18,835 nucleotides of DNA from an uncultured Oscillospiraceae bacterium (lineage in GTDB: Bacteria > Bacillota > Clostridia > Oscillospirales > Oscillospiraceae): NCBI GenBank assembly GCA_910578575.1, contig CAJTQP010000042.1:1-18835 (forward strand), given 5' to 3'. Position 1 is the stretch's first letter, and the number at the start of each line of letters is the position of its first letter. Positions 1 to 7,618 of the stretch are shown here, one piece after another. The notes under the pieces are model-generated. The model worked only from the letters and a program-made list of their open reading frames with translations, was not told where the DNA came from and ran no database searches. A program made the position numbers and the translations under genes.

Positions 1-2
1 AC

Positions 3-344
3 CAGGTGGTCCGTCTGGAGCGCAACCTGTCCGCCCCCGTCAAGGAGACCATAGCCGTCCCCGAAGGCGCAAAGCCGGGCGCGCCGGAGATCAAAGATTA
101 CAGCAGCGTGACCTCCCCCATCGTGGGGGTGTTCTACGCCGCCCCGGCTGAGAACGCCGAGCCCTTCGTCTCTGTGGGCGACCGGGTACACAAGGGGATG
201 ACCCTGTGCATCATTGAGGCCATGAAGCTGATGAACGAGATCACCGCCGACGAGGACGGAGTCATTTCGGAGATCTGCGTGGGCAACGGCCAGGTGGTGG
301 AATACGGCACGGAGCTGTTCCACATCAAGCAGGTGGCGCCATGA
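3..344 (+). CDS. accB: Biotin carboxyl carrier protein of acetyl-CoA carboxylase (partial, 5' end outside window)
   Basis: AccB carries the biotin that AccC carboxylates and AccD/AccA discharge onto acetyl-CoA to make malonyl-CoA in the cytoplasm. The frame is open to the left edge, so the N-terminus is missing; about 113 residues are visible against a usual 150-160. A GTG at position 6 is in frame, but it is probably internal because the family has a longer N-terminus. Visible parts are a charged/Pro-Ala linker, then the biotinyl domain starting near SPIVGVFYAAP, with the biotinylation motif EAMKLMNE. The acceptor lysine codon is at 225-227. The stop overlaps the fabZ start (ATGA at 341-344), so the two are translationally coupled. 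First visible gene of the accB-fabZ-accC-accD-accA block. Assignment is secure. Confidence 0.97.
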   Translation, partial: QVVRLERNLSAPVKETIAVPEGAKPGAPEIKDYSSVTSPIVGVFYAAPAENAEPFVSVGDRVHKGMTLCIIEAMKLMNEITADEDGVISEICVGNGQVVEYGTELFHIKQVAP

Positions 345-766
345 AGCGGGAGGAAATTGTAACCCTGCTCCCCCATCGCCCGCCCATGCTGCTGCTGGAC
401 GAGGTGGTGGAGCAGGACGGCGAGGCCATCGGCCACTATACCGTCCGGGGGGATGAATTTTTCCTCCAGGGGCACTTCCCCGGCAACCCCATCGTCCCTG
501 GGGTGATCCTCTGTGAGATCTTGGCCCAGTCCGCCTGCGCCCTGATGCAGGACCATCTCCAGGCGGGGCAGCTCCCGGTATATACGGGGCTGAACAACAC
601 CAAGTTCCGCGCCTCTGTCCGGCCGGGAGAGACGGTGGAGACCCGCTGTCACATCCGCCGGGCCAAGCACCCCTTCTACTTTGCGGAAGGGACCGTCCGG
701 GTGGGGGAACGCCTGTGCATGTCCACAGAATTTTCCTTCGCCATCACCGACGGGATGGAGGCGTAG
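341..766 (+). CDS. fabZ: 3-hydroxyacyl-ACP dehydratase FabZ
   Basis: FabZ dehydrates 3-hydroxyacyl-ACP to trans-2-enoyl-ACP in type II fatty acid synthesis. The protein has 141 residues, the normal length. The N-terminus contains the family signature LPHRPPMLLLDEV. The hotdog active-site segment is GHFPGNPIVPGVILCE, with the catalytic His at residue 45 and the catalytic Glu at residue 59, both present. It overlaps accB by four bases and lies two bases upstream of accC, in the standard clostridial position between accB and accC. Nothing is missing. Other hotdog dehydratases such as FabA differ in the catalytic motif, so the assignment is secure. Confidence 0.97.
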   Translation: MKREEIVTLLPHRPPMLLLDEVVEQDGEAIGHYTVRGDEFFLQGHFPGNPIVPGVILCEILAQSACALMQDHLQAGQLPVYTGLNNTKFRASVRPGETVETRCHIRRAKHPFYFAEGTVRVGERLCMSTEFSFAITDGMEA

Positions 767-768
767 CC

Positions 769-2076
769 ATGTTCTCAAAAATACTCATCGCCAACCGGGG
801 GGAGATCGCGGTGCGCATCATCCGGGCCTGCAAGGAGATGGGGGTGGCCACTGTGGCGGTCTACTCCCAGGAGGACAAAAACGCCCTCCATGTGGCCCTG
901 GCGGATCAGAGCTACTGCATCGGCCCTGCGGAGGCTGGGGAGAGCTATTTGAATGAGACCCAGATCATCAGCACCGCCATCCTGGCCGGGGCCCAGGCCA
1001 TCCACCCCGGCTATGGCTTCCTGTCGGAAAACCCCCACTTCGCCCGGCAGTGCCGGAAAAACGGCATCGTGTTCATCGGTCCCGACCCGGAGAGCATGGA
1101 GGAACTCAGCGACAAGGCCCGGCTGAAGGAGCTCATGAAGGACACGGGCCTTCTGGTCATCCCCGGCACCCAGGCCCTATCCTCCATCGACCAGGTGAAG
1201 GCCGAGGCGGAGCGCTTGGGCTATCCTGTGATGCTGAAGGCCTGTGCCGGTGGGGGCGGGCGGGGCATCCGCCTGATCCGCAGCGAGGACGAGATCGCCC
1301 CTGCCTTCCTGGAGGCCAGCGCGGAGGCCCTCAGCGCCTTTGGGGACGGGTCCATGTACCTGGAAAAGTACATCTTCCCCGCCCGGCACATCGAGCTGCA
1401 AATGCTCTCCGACGAGTACGGCCACGTAGTCTGCCTGGGGGACCGGGACTGCTCCCTCCAGCGCCGGAACCAAAAGCTCATTGAGGAGACGCCCTCTCCG
1501 GCGGTAGACGCGGAAAGCCGGGCCGCCATCATGGCGGCGGCCATCGACGCGGTGAAGAAAATCGGCTATGTGGGGGCGGGGACCCTGGAGTTCCTCTACG
1601 ACCAACAGGGCCGCTTCTGGTTCATGGAGATGAACGTCCGCCTCCAGGTGGAGCACTGCGTCACGGAGATGCTCCTGGGCTATGACCTGGTGAAGTGGCA
1701 GATCCGCATTGCCGCAGGCATCCCCCTGAACTTCACCCAGGATGAAGTCCAGATCCGGGGGGCCGCCATCGAGTGCCGCATCAACGCCAACAGCTGCGGG
1801 AGCTTGAAGATGCTCCACGTCCCCGGCGGGCCGGAGGTGCGCTTTGACACCTGCCTCATTGCGGGGACCTCCGTCTCCCCCTACTACGACGCCCTATTGG
1901 GCAAGCTGGTCATCTATGCCAAGACCCGCGAGGAGGCCCTGCGGAAGATCCGCGCCGCCCTGTGCGAGCTGGTGGTGGACGGCATTTCAACCAACATTGA
2001 GGAACAACTCAGCTTCGTCGCCGACGAGCGCTTCGTCAGCGGCGACTATGACTTAACGTTTATGGGAAACAGGTGA
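769..2076 (+). CDS. accC: Biotin carboxylase subunit of acetyl-CoA carboxylase
   Basis: AccC carboxylates biotin on AccB using ATP and bicarbonate. It has 435 residues, slightly short for the family (about 445-450). The start at 769 is chosen because MFSKILIANRGEIAVRI is the conserved N-terminus and GGAGG lies at 757-761; an in-frame upstream ATG at 715 lies inside fabZ and is not credible. Visible motifs are the pre-ATP-grasp domain with NRGEIA, the glycine-rich ATP-binding loop GGGGRGIRL (residues 161-169), the metal/biotin segment EMNVRLQVEH (287-296) and ECRINA (335-340). Two oddities: EMNVR replaces the usual EMNTR, and the segment after ECRINA is several residues shorter than in E. coli AccC, which has an EDP...PSPG loop there. 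Catalytic Glu, Asn and Arg positions are kept, so I expect it to be active. Confidence 0.96.
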   Translation: MFSKILIANRGEIAVRIIRACKEMGVATVAVYSQEDKNALHVALADQSYCIGPAEAGESYLNETQIISTAILAGAQAIHPGYGFLSENPHFARQCRKNGIVFIGPDPESMEELSDKARLKELMKDTGLLVIPGTQALSSIDQVKAEAERLGYPVMLKACAGGGGRGIRLIRSEDEIAPAFLEASAEALSAFGDGSMYLEKYIFPARHIELQMLSDEYGHVVCLGDRDCSLQRRNQKLIEETPSPAVDAESRAAIMAAAIDAVKKIGYVGAGTLEFLYDQQGRFWFMEMNVRLQVEHCVTEMLLGYDLVKWQIRIAAGIPLNFTQDEVQIRGAAIECRINANSCGSLKMLHVPGGPEVRFDTCLIAGTSVSPYYDALLGKLVIYAKTREEALRKIRAALCELVVDGISTNIEEQLSFVADERFVSGDYDLTFMGNR

Positions 2077-2080
2077 CGCT

Positions 2081-2932
2081 ATGGCCATCATGAAATTTCT
2101 AAAACCAAGGAACCAGTTGGAAGAGGGCGGCCGGGCCTTTGCCCCTGTGCAGCAGGACGAGGGGGAACCGGAGAAGAAATGCCCCAACTGCCACAAGAGC
2201 ATCCCCCTCAGCCGCCTCTGGGCCAACCACCAGGTCTGCCCCTGCGGGTACCACTTCCGGATGCGGGGACGGCCTCGTATCCAAATGCTGGTGGACGCCG
2301 GGAGCTTCCAGGAGATGTTTTCGGACATGCGTTCCGGCAACCCCCTCCTCTTCCCTGGGTACCAGGAGAAGCTGGACAACGTGCGCAGCGTCAGCAATGA
2401 GGAGGAGGCGGTGGTCTGCGGCACCGCAGCCATCAATGGGCAGAGCTGCTGCCTCTTCGTCATGGAGCCCTATTTCATGATGGGCAGCATGGGGGCCGTG
2501 GTAGGGGAAAAGATCACCAGCCTCTTTGAGTACGCCGCGGAAAAGCGCCTGCCTGTGGTGGGCTTCACCGTATCCGGCGGGGCCAGGATGCAGGAGGGAT
2601 TGCTGTCCTTGATGCAGATGGCCAAAACCAGCGCCGCGGTGAAACGCCACAGCGATATTGGCCTGCTCTATGTGGCGGTGCTCACCGACCCCACCACCGG
2701 CGGCGTCACCGCCAGCTTCGCCCTGGAGGCGGACATCATCCTGGCGGAGCCCCTGGCCACTGTGGGCTTTGCCGGGGCCAGGGTCATTGAGCAGACCACC
2801 AAAAAGACCCTGCCCAAGGGCTTCCAGACGGCGGAATTTCTGCTGGACCACGGGTTCATCGACCAGGTGGTCCCCCGGAACGGGCAAAAAAAGCTGCTGG
2901 GCAATCTCCTGGCCCTGCACCATGGAGGGTAA
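2081..2932 (+). CDS. accD: Acetyl-CoA carboxylase carboxyltransferase beta subunit
   Basis: AccD is the zinc-binding beta half of the carboxyltransferase that moves CO2 from carboxybiotin to acetyl-CoA. It has 283 residues, normal for the family. An N-terminal zinc ribbon is visible at residues 34-55, with Cys34, Cys37, Cys53 and Cys55. The second knuckle is Cys-Pro-Cys-Gly, one residue shorter than the usual C-x2-C. The crotonase-like core follows, with FTVSGGARMQEG, the DPTTGGVTASFA motif and EPLATVGFAGARVIEQT. ATG 2081 has AGGTG about seven bases upstream; an alternative start is ATG 2090. It lies four bases after accC and four bases before accA, so AccD and AccA are probably made stoichiometrically. 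Assignment is secure. Confidence 0.96.
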   Translation: MAIMKFLKPRNQLEEGGRAFAPVQQDEGEPEKKCPNCHKSIPLSRLWANHQVCPCGYHFRMRGRPRIQMLVDAGSFQEMFSDMRSGNPLLFPGYQEKLDNVRSVSNEEEAVVCGTAAINGQSCCLFVMEPYFMMGSMGAVVGEKITSLFEYAAEKRLPVVGFTVSGGARMQEGLLSLMQMAKTSAAVKRHSDIGLLYVAVLTDPTTGGVTASFALEADIILAEPLATVGFAGARVIEQTTKKTLPKGFQTAEFLLDHGFIDQVVPRNGQKKLLGNLLALHHGG

Positions 2933-2936
2933 CGCT

Positions 2937-3767
2937 ATGACGCAAACATCCTACGACCGGGTGAAGCTGGCCAGAGACAACGGGCGGCCCACCGGACTTG
3001 ACTATATCCAAAACGTCTTCAAGGACTTCCTAGAGCTCCACGGGGACCGGCGCTTTGCCGACGACCCGGCCATCGTGGGGGGCATCGCCACCCTCTGCGG
3101 CGACCCTGTCACGGTCATCGCCATTGAGAAGGGCCACAACGCCAAGGAGCGCTCCCTGCGCAACTTCGGCGCCCCCCACCCGGAAGGGTACCGAAAAGCC
3201 CTGCGGCTGATGAAGCAGGCGGAGAAATTCGGCCGGCCCATTGTGTGTTTCATCGACACCTCCGGGGCCTATTGCGGCATCGGGGCCGAGGAGCGGGGCC
3301 AGGGGCAGGCCATTGGGGAAAACCTCATGGAGATGTCCACCCTCTGCGTCCCCATCCTCTCCATTTTGATCGGCGAGGGCGGCAGCGGCGGGGCCCTGGC
3401 CCTGGCGGTGGCGGACCGGGTGTGGATGCTGCAAAACGCCGTATACTCGGTGATCTCCCCGGAGGGCTGCGCCAGCATCCTCTGGAAGGACGCCTCCAAG
3501 GCGGCAGATGCCGCCGCCAGCCTGAAGCTCACCGCCGAGGACGCCCAGTCCCTGGGCATCATTGAGCGCATCCTGCCGGAAAGTGACCTGGGGCAGAAGA
3601 AGTTCTACGACCGCATCTCTCTGCTTCTCCACGACGAACTCAAACTCCTTTCGGCGGACACCGACTTGATTGGAAAACGCTACGCCCGTTTCCGCAATCT
3701 CGGCGTGTCTGCTGTGGAGACCCACACAAGGAGCCCTTATGAGCATCTACCAAAGCTTTTGCCATGA
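2937..3767 (+). CDS. accA: Acetyl-CoA carboxylase carboxyltransferase alpha subunit
   Basis: AccA is the alpha half of the carboxyltransferase, pairing with AccD. It has 276 residues, shorter than E. coli AccA (319) because it lacks part of the N-terminal extension, as is common in Clostridia. The start at 2937 follows GGAGGG (2924-2929) and gives the expected N-terminus with GRPTGLDYIQNVF. Diagnostic stretches are FLELHGDRRFADDPAIVGGI, the GIGAEERGQGQAIGEN motif and GEGGSGGALALAVADRV. GAYCGIG replaces the usual GAYPGIG, a small change of unknown effect. The last 29 bases overlap the next gene in another frame, so translation of the acyl-CoA synthetase is probably coupled to accA. Confidence 0.96.
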   Translation: MTQTSYDRVKLARDNGRPTGLDYIQNVFKDFLELHGDRRFADDPAIVGGIATLCGDPVTVIAIEKGHNAKERSLRNFGAPHPEGYRKALRLMKQAEKFGRPIVCFIDTSGAYCGIGAEERGQGQAIGENLMEMSTLCVPILSILIGEGGSGGALALAVADRVWMLQNAVYSVISPEGCASILWKDASKAADAAASLKLTAEDAQSLGIIERILPESDLGQKKFYDRISLLLHDELKLLSADTDLIGKRYARFRNLGVSAVETHTRSPYEHLPKLLP

Positions 3768-5394
3768 AACCCTGGATGCCGCCGGGCATCTCACAGACTT
3801 CACCCTCCACTACCCCGACAGCTTCAACTTCGGCTACGACGTGGTGGATGCCATCGCGGCGGTGGACCCCCAGAAGCGGGCCCTGGTGTGGTGCGCCCCT
3901 CAGCAGGAGACCCGCGTGTTCTCCTTCGCGGACATCCAGCGGGAGAGCAACCGCTATGCCCAGGTGTTCCAGGGGGCGGGGATCCAAAAGGGGGACCGGG
4001 TGATGGTGGTGCTGAAGCGCCACTATGAATACTGGTTCACCGCCGTGGCCCTCCACAAGCTGGGGGCAGTGCTGATTCCCGTGACCCACATGCTCACTGC
4101 CAGCGACTACGCCTACCGCATCCAGGCGGCCCAGGTGAAGGCCGTGGTCTGTACCGCCCAGAGCCAAGTGCCGGAAACGCTGCAAGAGGCTCTGTTGGAA
4201 CTTGGACGGCCTGTCCTTCTCTGGACCGTGCAGGCGGCAGCCGCCGGGGCCCGGAATCTCACGACAGAGGCAGCCCAGGCTCCGGACAGCTTCCCACGGG
4301 TGGAGACCCAGGCCACGGACCCCATGCTCCTATACTTCACCTCCGGCACCACAGGACAGCCCAAGGGAGTCATTCACGACTTCACCTACCCCCTGGCCCA
4401 CATCATCACCGCCAAATACTGGCAGCAGGCCCAGGACGGCGGCCTCCACTTCACCGTGGCGGAGACTGGCTGGGGCAAGGCCTCCTGGGGAAAAATTTAC
4501 GGGCAATGGTTGGTGGGCAGCGCGGTCATGGTCTACGACTTCGACCAGTTTGACCCGAAGCAGCTCATCACCATCATCAACCGCTACGGCGTCACCTCCT
4601 TCTGCGCACCCCCCACGGTCTACCGCTATCTGGTGCGCAAGGAGATCCCCCCCATGCCCACCCTACGATATGCCACCACCGCCGGGGAGCTCCTGGCCCC
4701 AGAGGTGTTCACCCGCTTCACCGAAAAAACCGGCATCCCCCTGGCGGAGGGCTATGGGCAGACGGAGACCACCTTGCTCACCGCCAACTTCCAGGGCCGC
4801 ACCCCGGTCCCCGGTTCCCTGGGCACCCCCTCCCCTCTCTACCAACTGGAGTTGCGGGACAGGGACAACCGCCCGGTCCCCGACGGGGAGATCGGGGAAA
4901 TCGTGGTGGTGCCCCCGGAGACAGGGGGACAGTTGGGGATCTTCTCCGGCTATCTGAACGACCCGGAGGCCTACCGCCGGGTTTGGCAGGGGGGCGTCTA
5001 CCACACTGGGGACACCGCCCACCGGGATGAGAGTGGACACTACTGGTTCCACGGGCGCTTTGACGATATCATCAAAAGCGGCGGCTTCCGCATCGGGCCA
5101 TACGAGGTGGAGCACGTTCTGGCCCAGCATCCGGCGGTGTTGGAGTGCAGCGTCATCGGCATCCCCGACCCCCTCCGGGGCCAGGCCATCAAGGCCGTGG
5201 TGGTGCTCAACAGCGGCTTCCAGGCCTCCAAAAAAATCGAGAAAGAGATCAAGGACTTTTGCAACAGCCGCCTAGCGGAATATAAGTGGGTGCGCCTGGT
5301 GGAAATCGTGGCGGAGATCCCCAAAACCATCAGCGGGAAGATCCGCACCTTTGAGCTGCGCCAGCGGGCCATCCAGGAGTGCCGGGGCGGATAA
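3739..5394 (+). CDS. AMP-forming acyl-CoA synthetase (medium-chain/acetyl-CoA synthetase-like)
   Basis: An ANL-superfamily enzyme of 551 residues that should activate a carboxylic acid with ATP and CoA through an acyl-adenylate. The P-loop TSGTTGQPKGV is at 201-211, the YGQTET motif at 339-344, TGDTA plus the GRFDDIIKSGGFRIGPYEVE hinge at 439-458, and the catalytic lysine K534 in PKTISGKIR. Overall pattern (FNFGYDVVDAIA at the N-terminus, GWGKASWGK in the middle) resembles medium-chain acyl-CoA or butyryl-CoA synthetases more than acetyl-CoA synthetase. The start at 3739 has AAGGAG at 3728-3733 and lies inside accA, overlapping it by 29 bases. A longer in-frame start at 3670 lies deep in accA and is unlikely. 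Position at the end of the acc block suggests fatty acid uptake or recycling. The substrate cannot be read from sequence. Confidence 0.9.
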   Translation: MSIYQSFCHETLDAAGHLTDFTLHYPDSFNFGYDVVDAIAAVDPQKRALVWCAPQQETRVFSFADIQRESNRYAQVFQGAGIQKGDRVMVVLKRHYEYWFTAVALHKLGAVLIPVTHMLTASDYAYRIQAAQVKAVVCTAQSQVPETLQEALLELGRPVLLWTVQAAAAGARNLTTEAAQAPDSFPRVETQATDPMLLYFTSGTTGQPKGVIHDFTYPLAHIITAKYWQQAQDGGLHFTVAETGWGKASWGKIYGQWLVGSAVMVYDFDQFDPKQLITIINRYGVTSFCAPPTVYRYLVRKEIPPMPTLRYATTAGELLAPEVFTRFTEKTGIPLAEGYGQTETTLLTANFQGRTPVPGSLGTPSPLYQLELRDRDNRPVPDGEIGEIVVVPPETGGQLGIFSGYLNDPEAYRRVWQGGVYHTGDTAHRDESGHYWFHGRFDDIIKSGGFRIGPYEVEHVLAQHPAVLECSVIGIPDPLRGQAIKAVVVLNSGFQASKKIEKEIKDFCNSRLAEYKWVRLVEIVAEIPKTISGKIRTFELRQRAIQECRGG

Positions 5395-5417
5395 GGCGGA
5401 TTCGACAGGAATGGTGT

Positions 5418-5446
5418 TTGACGAATTCCAATTTTTGCTATATAAT
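5418..5446 (+). promoter_or_regulatory. Sigma-A type promoter for the PAS regulator-thioesterase operon
   Basis: A -35 box TTGACG (5418-5423) and a perfect -10 box TATAAT (5441-5446) are separated by exactly 17 bases. The start site would be near 5453, giving a leader of about 40 bases. The Shine-Dalgarno sequence GAGGAG (5482-5487) can pair with TCCTC (5467-5471), so translation initiation could be partly masked. The promoter separates this pair from the acc operon; no terminator is visible after the synthetase gene, so read-through is also possible. Confidence 0.88.
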
Positions 5447-5492
5447 GAGATACCTTGATCCGTCCGTCCTCTTGCACAAATGAGGAGATGCT

Positions 5493-7142
5493 ATGACAAC
5501 TATGCTCCAAATCCCGGAAGGCATTCTGGATACCGGCGTCTGCGGCTTCCACCAATATGCCCTGGCTGCCCCCTTTCATCTCACCTACGCCAGCCAAAAC
5601 CTCTGCGCCATGCTGGGCCTCTCCAAGGAGGAGCTGGTCAGCGATGGGGCCGACTTATATGCGGCGCGTATCCACCCCGACGACCGGAGGAAATACGCCC
5701 GTTTTTTGTATACCCTGGCCCAGGGTGAGCAGACCCAGGCCCTCACCTACCGCCTGGTAAAGGGCGACGGGGAGGTGTTCCATGTCCAGGACACCCTGGT
5801 GTCCAAACGCTTGGGGGACGGCACTCTGGTGGGCTACTCCACCCTCTCCGACGTCTCGGCCCTCCAGCAGACCGCCGACGACCGCTACCGCCTGCAACGG
5901 GCCCAGGAAAACCAGCGCTATATCCAGGCGATCTCCAAGGTCTACGACAAGGTCTTTGAGTTCGATCTGTCCCGCAATACCATCCGCTGTCTCTATGTGC
6001 AAAATTCCTCCATGTTCAAATGGCTGGAGAATATCCCCATGCAGATCACCGAGGCCATTGAGAAGTGGACCCGTGGCACTGTCCACCAGGAGGACCGGGA
6101 GAAGGTACTCCGCTTCTTCTCTGCCCATGCCCACGCCCAGGGGACAGACACGGACAGCAAACCCCCGCAAATCAATTACCGGGCCCTGGCCACAGATGGG
6201 GAGATGAAACACTATACGGGGATCTTCCTCAAGCTGGACCCCACCACCAGCCTCTTCTGCTGCCGCAGGGTGGCCGAGGCCGACGCAGCCGTCCCCCTGC
6301 ACCGGGAGGCCTGGAGCCTGAAACCCAGCGGCGAGGCCCAGGAGTTGGCCCTGCCCTTCACCGAGGGCATCGCCGCCTTCGAGGTGGCGGGGGACCTGGT
6401 GCGGCCCCTGTACGCCAGCAGCAACATCTGCGAGTTTTTTGGCTATTCTCAGGAGGAGTGGCTGGACCTGATGCAGGCGGGCACCTCCTTGGAGGACTTC
6501 GTCTCCCACAGCGGCTCCTCCTATGAGAGCTATGTGAACCTCCTGGAGACCGGCGAGGCGGAGTTCACCTATTACGACCTGACAGAAAATACGGAGCGGC
6601 GCATCAAAGCCGTCTGCTCCCAAAAAACCGCCGACGGCAACTCCCTGCGCTATGTCATGCTGTACAACATGGACGACCGGGGGGCAAACCAGGCCCTGGC
6701 GGGACAGCCCAGTGTCTCCATCCGGACCTTTGGCTATTTTGACGTCTTTGTGGGGGGAAAAGCCATCGCCTTTCGCACCCAAAAGGCCAAGGAGCTCTTC
6801 GCCCTACTGGTGGACCGCCGGGGCGGCTACATCTCCTCTGACGAGGCCATCGGCTTTCTCTGGGAGGAGGAGCCGGTCAACCCTGTCACCCTGGCCCGGT
6901 ACCGCAAGGTCGCCCTGCGGCTGAAGAACATCCTGGAGGAGTACGGCATCGCCGGCATCGTGGAATCCGTGGGGGGCAAGCGGCGTCTGGTGACGGAGAA
7001 GGTGCAGTGCGACCTGTATGACTACCTCTCTGGCAAGGAGGAATTTGCCCAGAGCTTTCAGGGCAGCTACCTCACCAACTATAGCTGGGCGGAGACTACC
7101 CTGGGGGCGCTGATGAACCATCACGGGAAGGAAGAACCATGA
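5493..7142 (+). CDS. PAS-domain transcriptional regulator with C-terminal SARP/OmpR-like winged helix
   Basis: A 549-residue one-component regulator. Residues about 10-130 form a PAS domain of the PAS_3 type (QNLCAMLGLSKEEL, then RIHPDDRRKYARF). About 140-260 and 305-395 look like two further, more diverged PAS-like domains; the third has ASSNICEFFGYSQEEW. The C-terminal region from about 405 is a winged-helix DNA-binding domain (IRTFGYFDVFVGGKAI, KAKELFALLVDRRGGYISSD, LWEEEP), followed by a short helical tail resembling the start of a BTAD domain. No histidine kinase or receiver domain is present, so it probably senses a small molecule directly. The start has GAGGAG at 5482-5487. The stop overlaps the thioesterase start by four bases. 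The ligand is unknown; neighbours suggest acyl or acyl-CoA compounds, which is inference. Confidence 0.85.
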   Translation: MTTMLQIPEGILDTGVCGFHQYALAAPFHLTYASQNLCAMLGLSKEELVSDGADLYAARIHPDDRRKYARFLYTLAQGEQTQALTYRLVKGDGEVFHVQDTLVSKRLGDGTLVGYSTLSDVSALQQTADDRYRLQRAQENQRYIQAISKVYDKVFEFDLSRNTIRCLYVQNSSMFKWLENIPMQITEAIEKWTRGTVHQEDREKVLRFFSAHAHAQGTDTDSKPPQINYRALATDGEMKHYTGIFLKLDPTTSLFCCRRVAEADAAVPLHREAWSLKPSGEAQELALPFTEGIAAFEVAGDLVRPLYASSNICEFFGYSQEEWLDLMQAGTSLEDFVSHSGSSYESYVNLLETGEAEFTYYDLTENTERRIKAVCSQKTADGNSLRYVMLYNMDDRGANQALAGQPSVSIRTFGYFDVFVGGKAIAFRTQKAKELFALLVDRRGGYISSDEAIGFLWEEEPVNPVTLARYRKVALRLKNILEEYGIAGIVESVGGKRRLVTEKVQCDLYDYLSGKEEFAQSFQGSYLTNYSWAETTLGALMNHHGKEEP

Positions 7143-7555
7143 AGCCATATATACACAACGTAAACTATTATGAGACCGACAAAATGGGCATCACCCATCA
7201 CTCCAACTACATCCGCTTCATGGAGGAGGCCCGGCTCCACTTTTTGGCCCAGGCCGGTTACCCCATGCAGCGCTTGGAGGCGGAGGGGATCACCTCGCCG
7301 GTGGTGTCCCTCCACTGCAACTACAAGCGGCCCACCACCTATGGCGACAAAATCGCCATCACGGTGACTGTGACGGGGTATAGCGGCGTCAAGCTGTCCC
7401 TGTCCTATGTGATGCACAACGAGGCAGGACAGGTGGTGGCCACGGCTGACTCCGACCATTGCTTCCTGGATGAGGCGGGACGGGTGATCGCCCTGCGCAA
7501 GCACGCCCCCGGCTTTCACGCCATCTTGAAGCAAGCCCTGGAAGGACAATCATGA
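7139..7555 (+). CDS. Acyl-CoA thioesterase, 4HBT/YbgC-FadM hotdog family
   Basis: A 138-residue single hotdog-domain protein, the normal length. The N-terminal signature YYETDKMGITHHSNYIRFME matches the 4-hydroxybenzoyl-CoA thioesterase/YbgC pattern (Y-x-E-T-D-x-M-G-x-x-x-H-x-N-Y), with the probable catalytic Asp at residue 14. Members hydrolyse short or medium acyl-CoA, aryl-CoA or acyl-ACP thioesters in the cytoplasm. It overlaps the PAS regulator by four bases (ATGA at 7139-7142) and is followed by a strong terminator, so the pair forms one operon. It could counterbalance the acyl-CoA synthetase encoded just upstream. The exact substrate is not predictable from sequence. Confidence 0.87.
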   Translation: MKPYIHNVNYYETDKMGITHHSNYIRFMEEARLHFLAQAGYPMQRLEAEGITSPVVSLHCNYKRPTTYGDKIAITVTVTGYSGVKLSLSYVMHNEAGQVVATADSDHCFLDEAGRVIALRKHAPGFHAILKQALEGQS

Positions 7556-7561
7556 TAGCAC

Positions 7562-7593
7562 AAGAGGACGGACCCGTAGGTCCGTCCTCTTTT
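7562..7593 (+). terminator. Rho-independent terminator after the thioesterase gene
   Basis: A perfect 13-bp stem (7562-7574 with 7579-7591), a CGTA loop and a run of four T starting in the stem end (7590-7593). It lies seven bases after the thioesterase stop codon. The convergent response-regulator gene ends at 7619, so it may also act weakly in the other direction, but the T-tract there is poor. Confidence 0.92.
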
Positions 7594-7618
7594 CTGCTCA
7601 GCATCTGGTTTTTCAGCG

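Noticed and set aside
134..778. Long minus-strand open frames opposite the acc genes, and similar plus-strand frames opposite iorA, fapA and the CoA ligase.
   Set aside because: Antisense shadows of well-supported genes in GC-rich DNA; no ribosome binding sites or recognisable domains.
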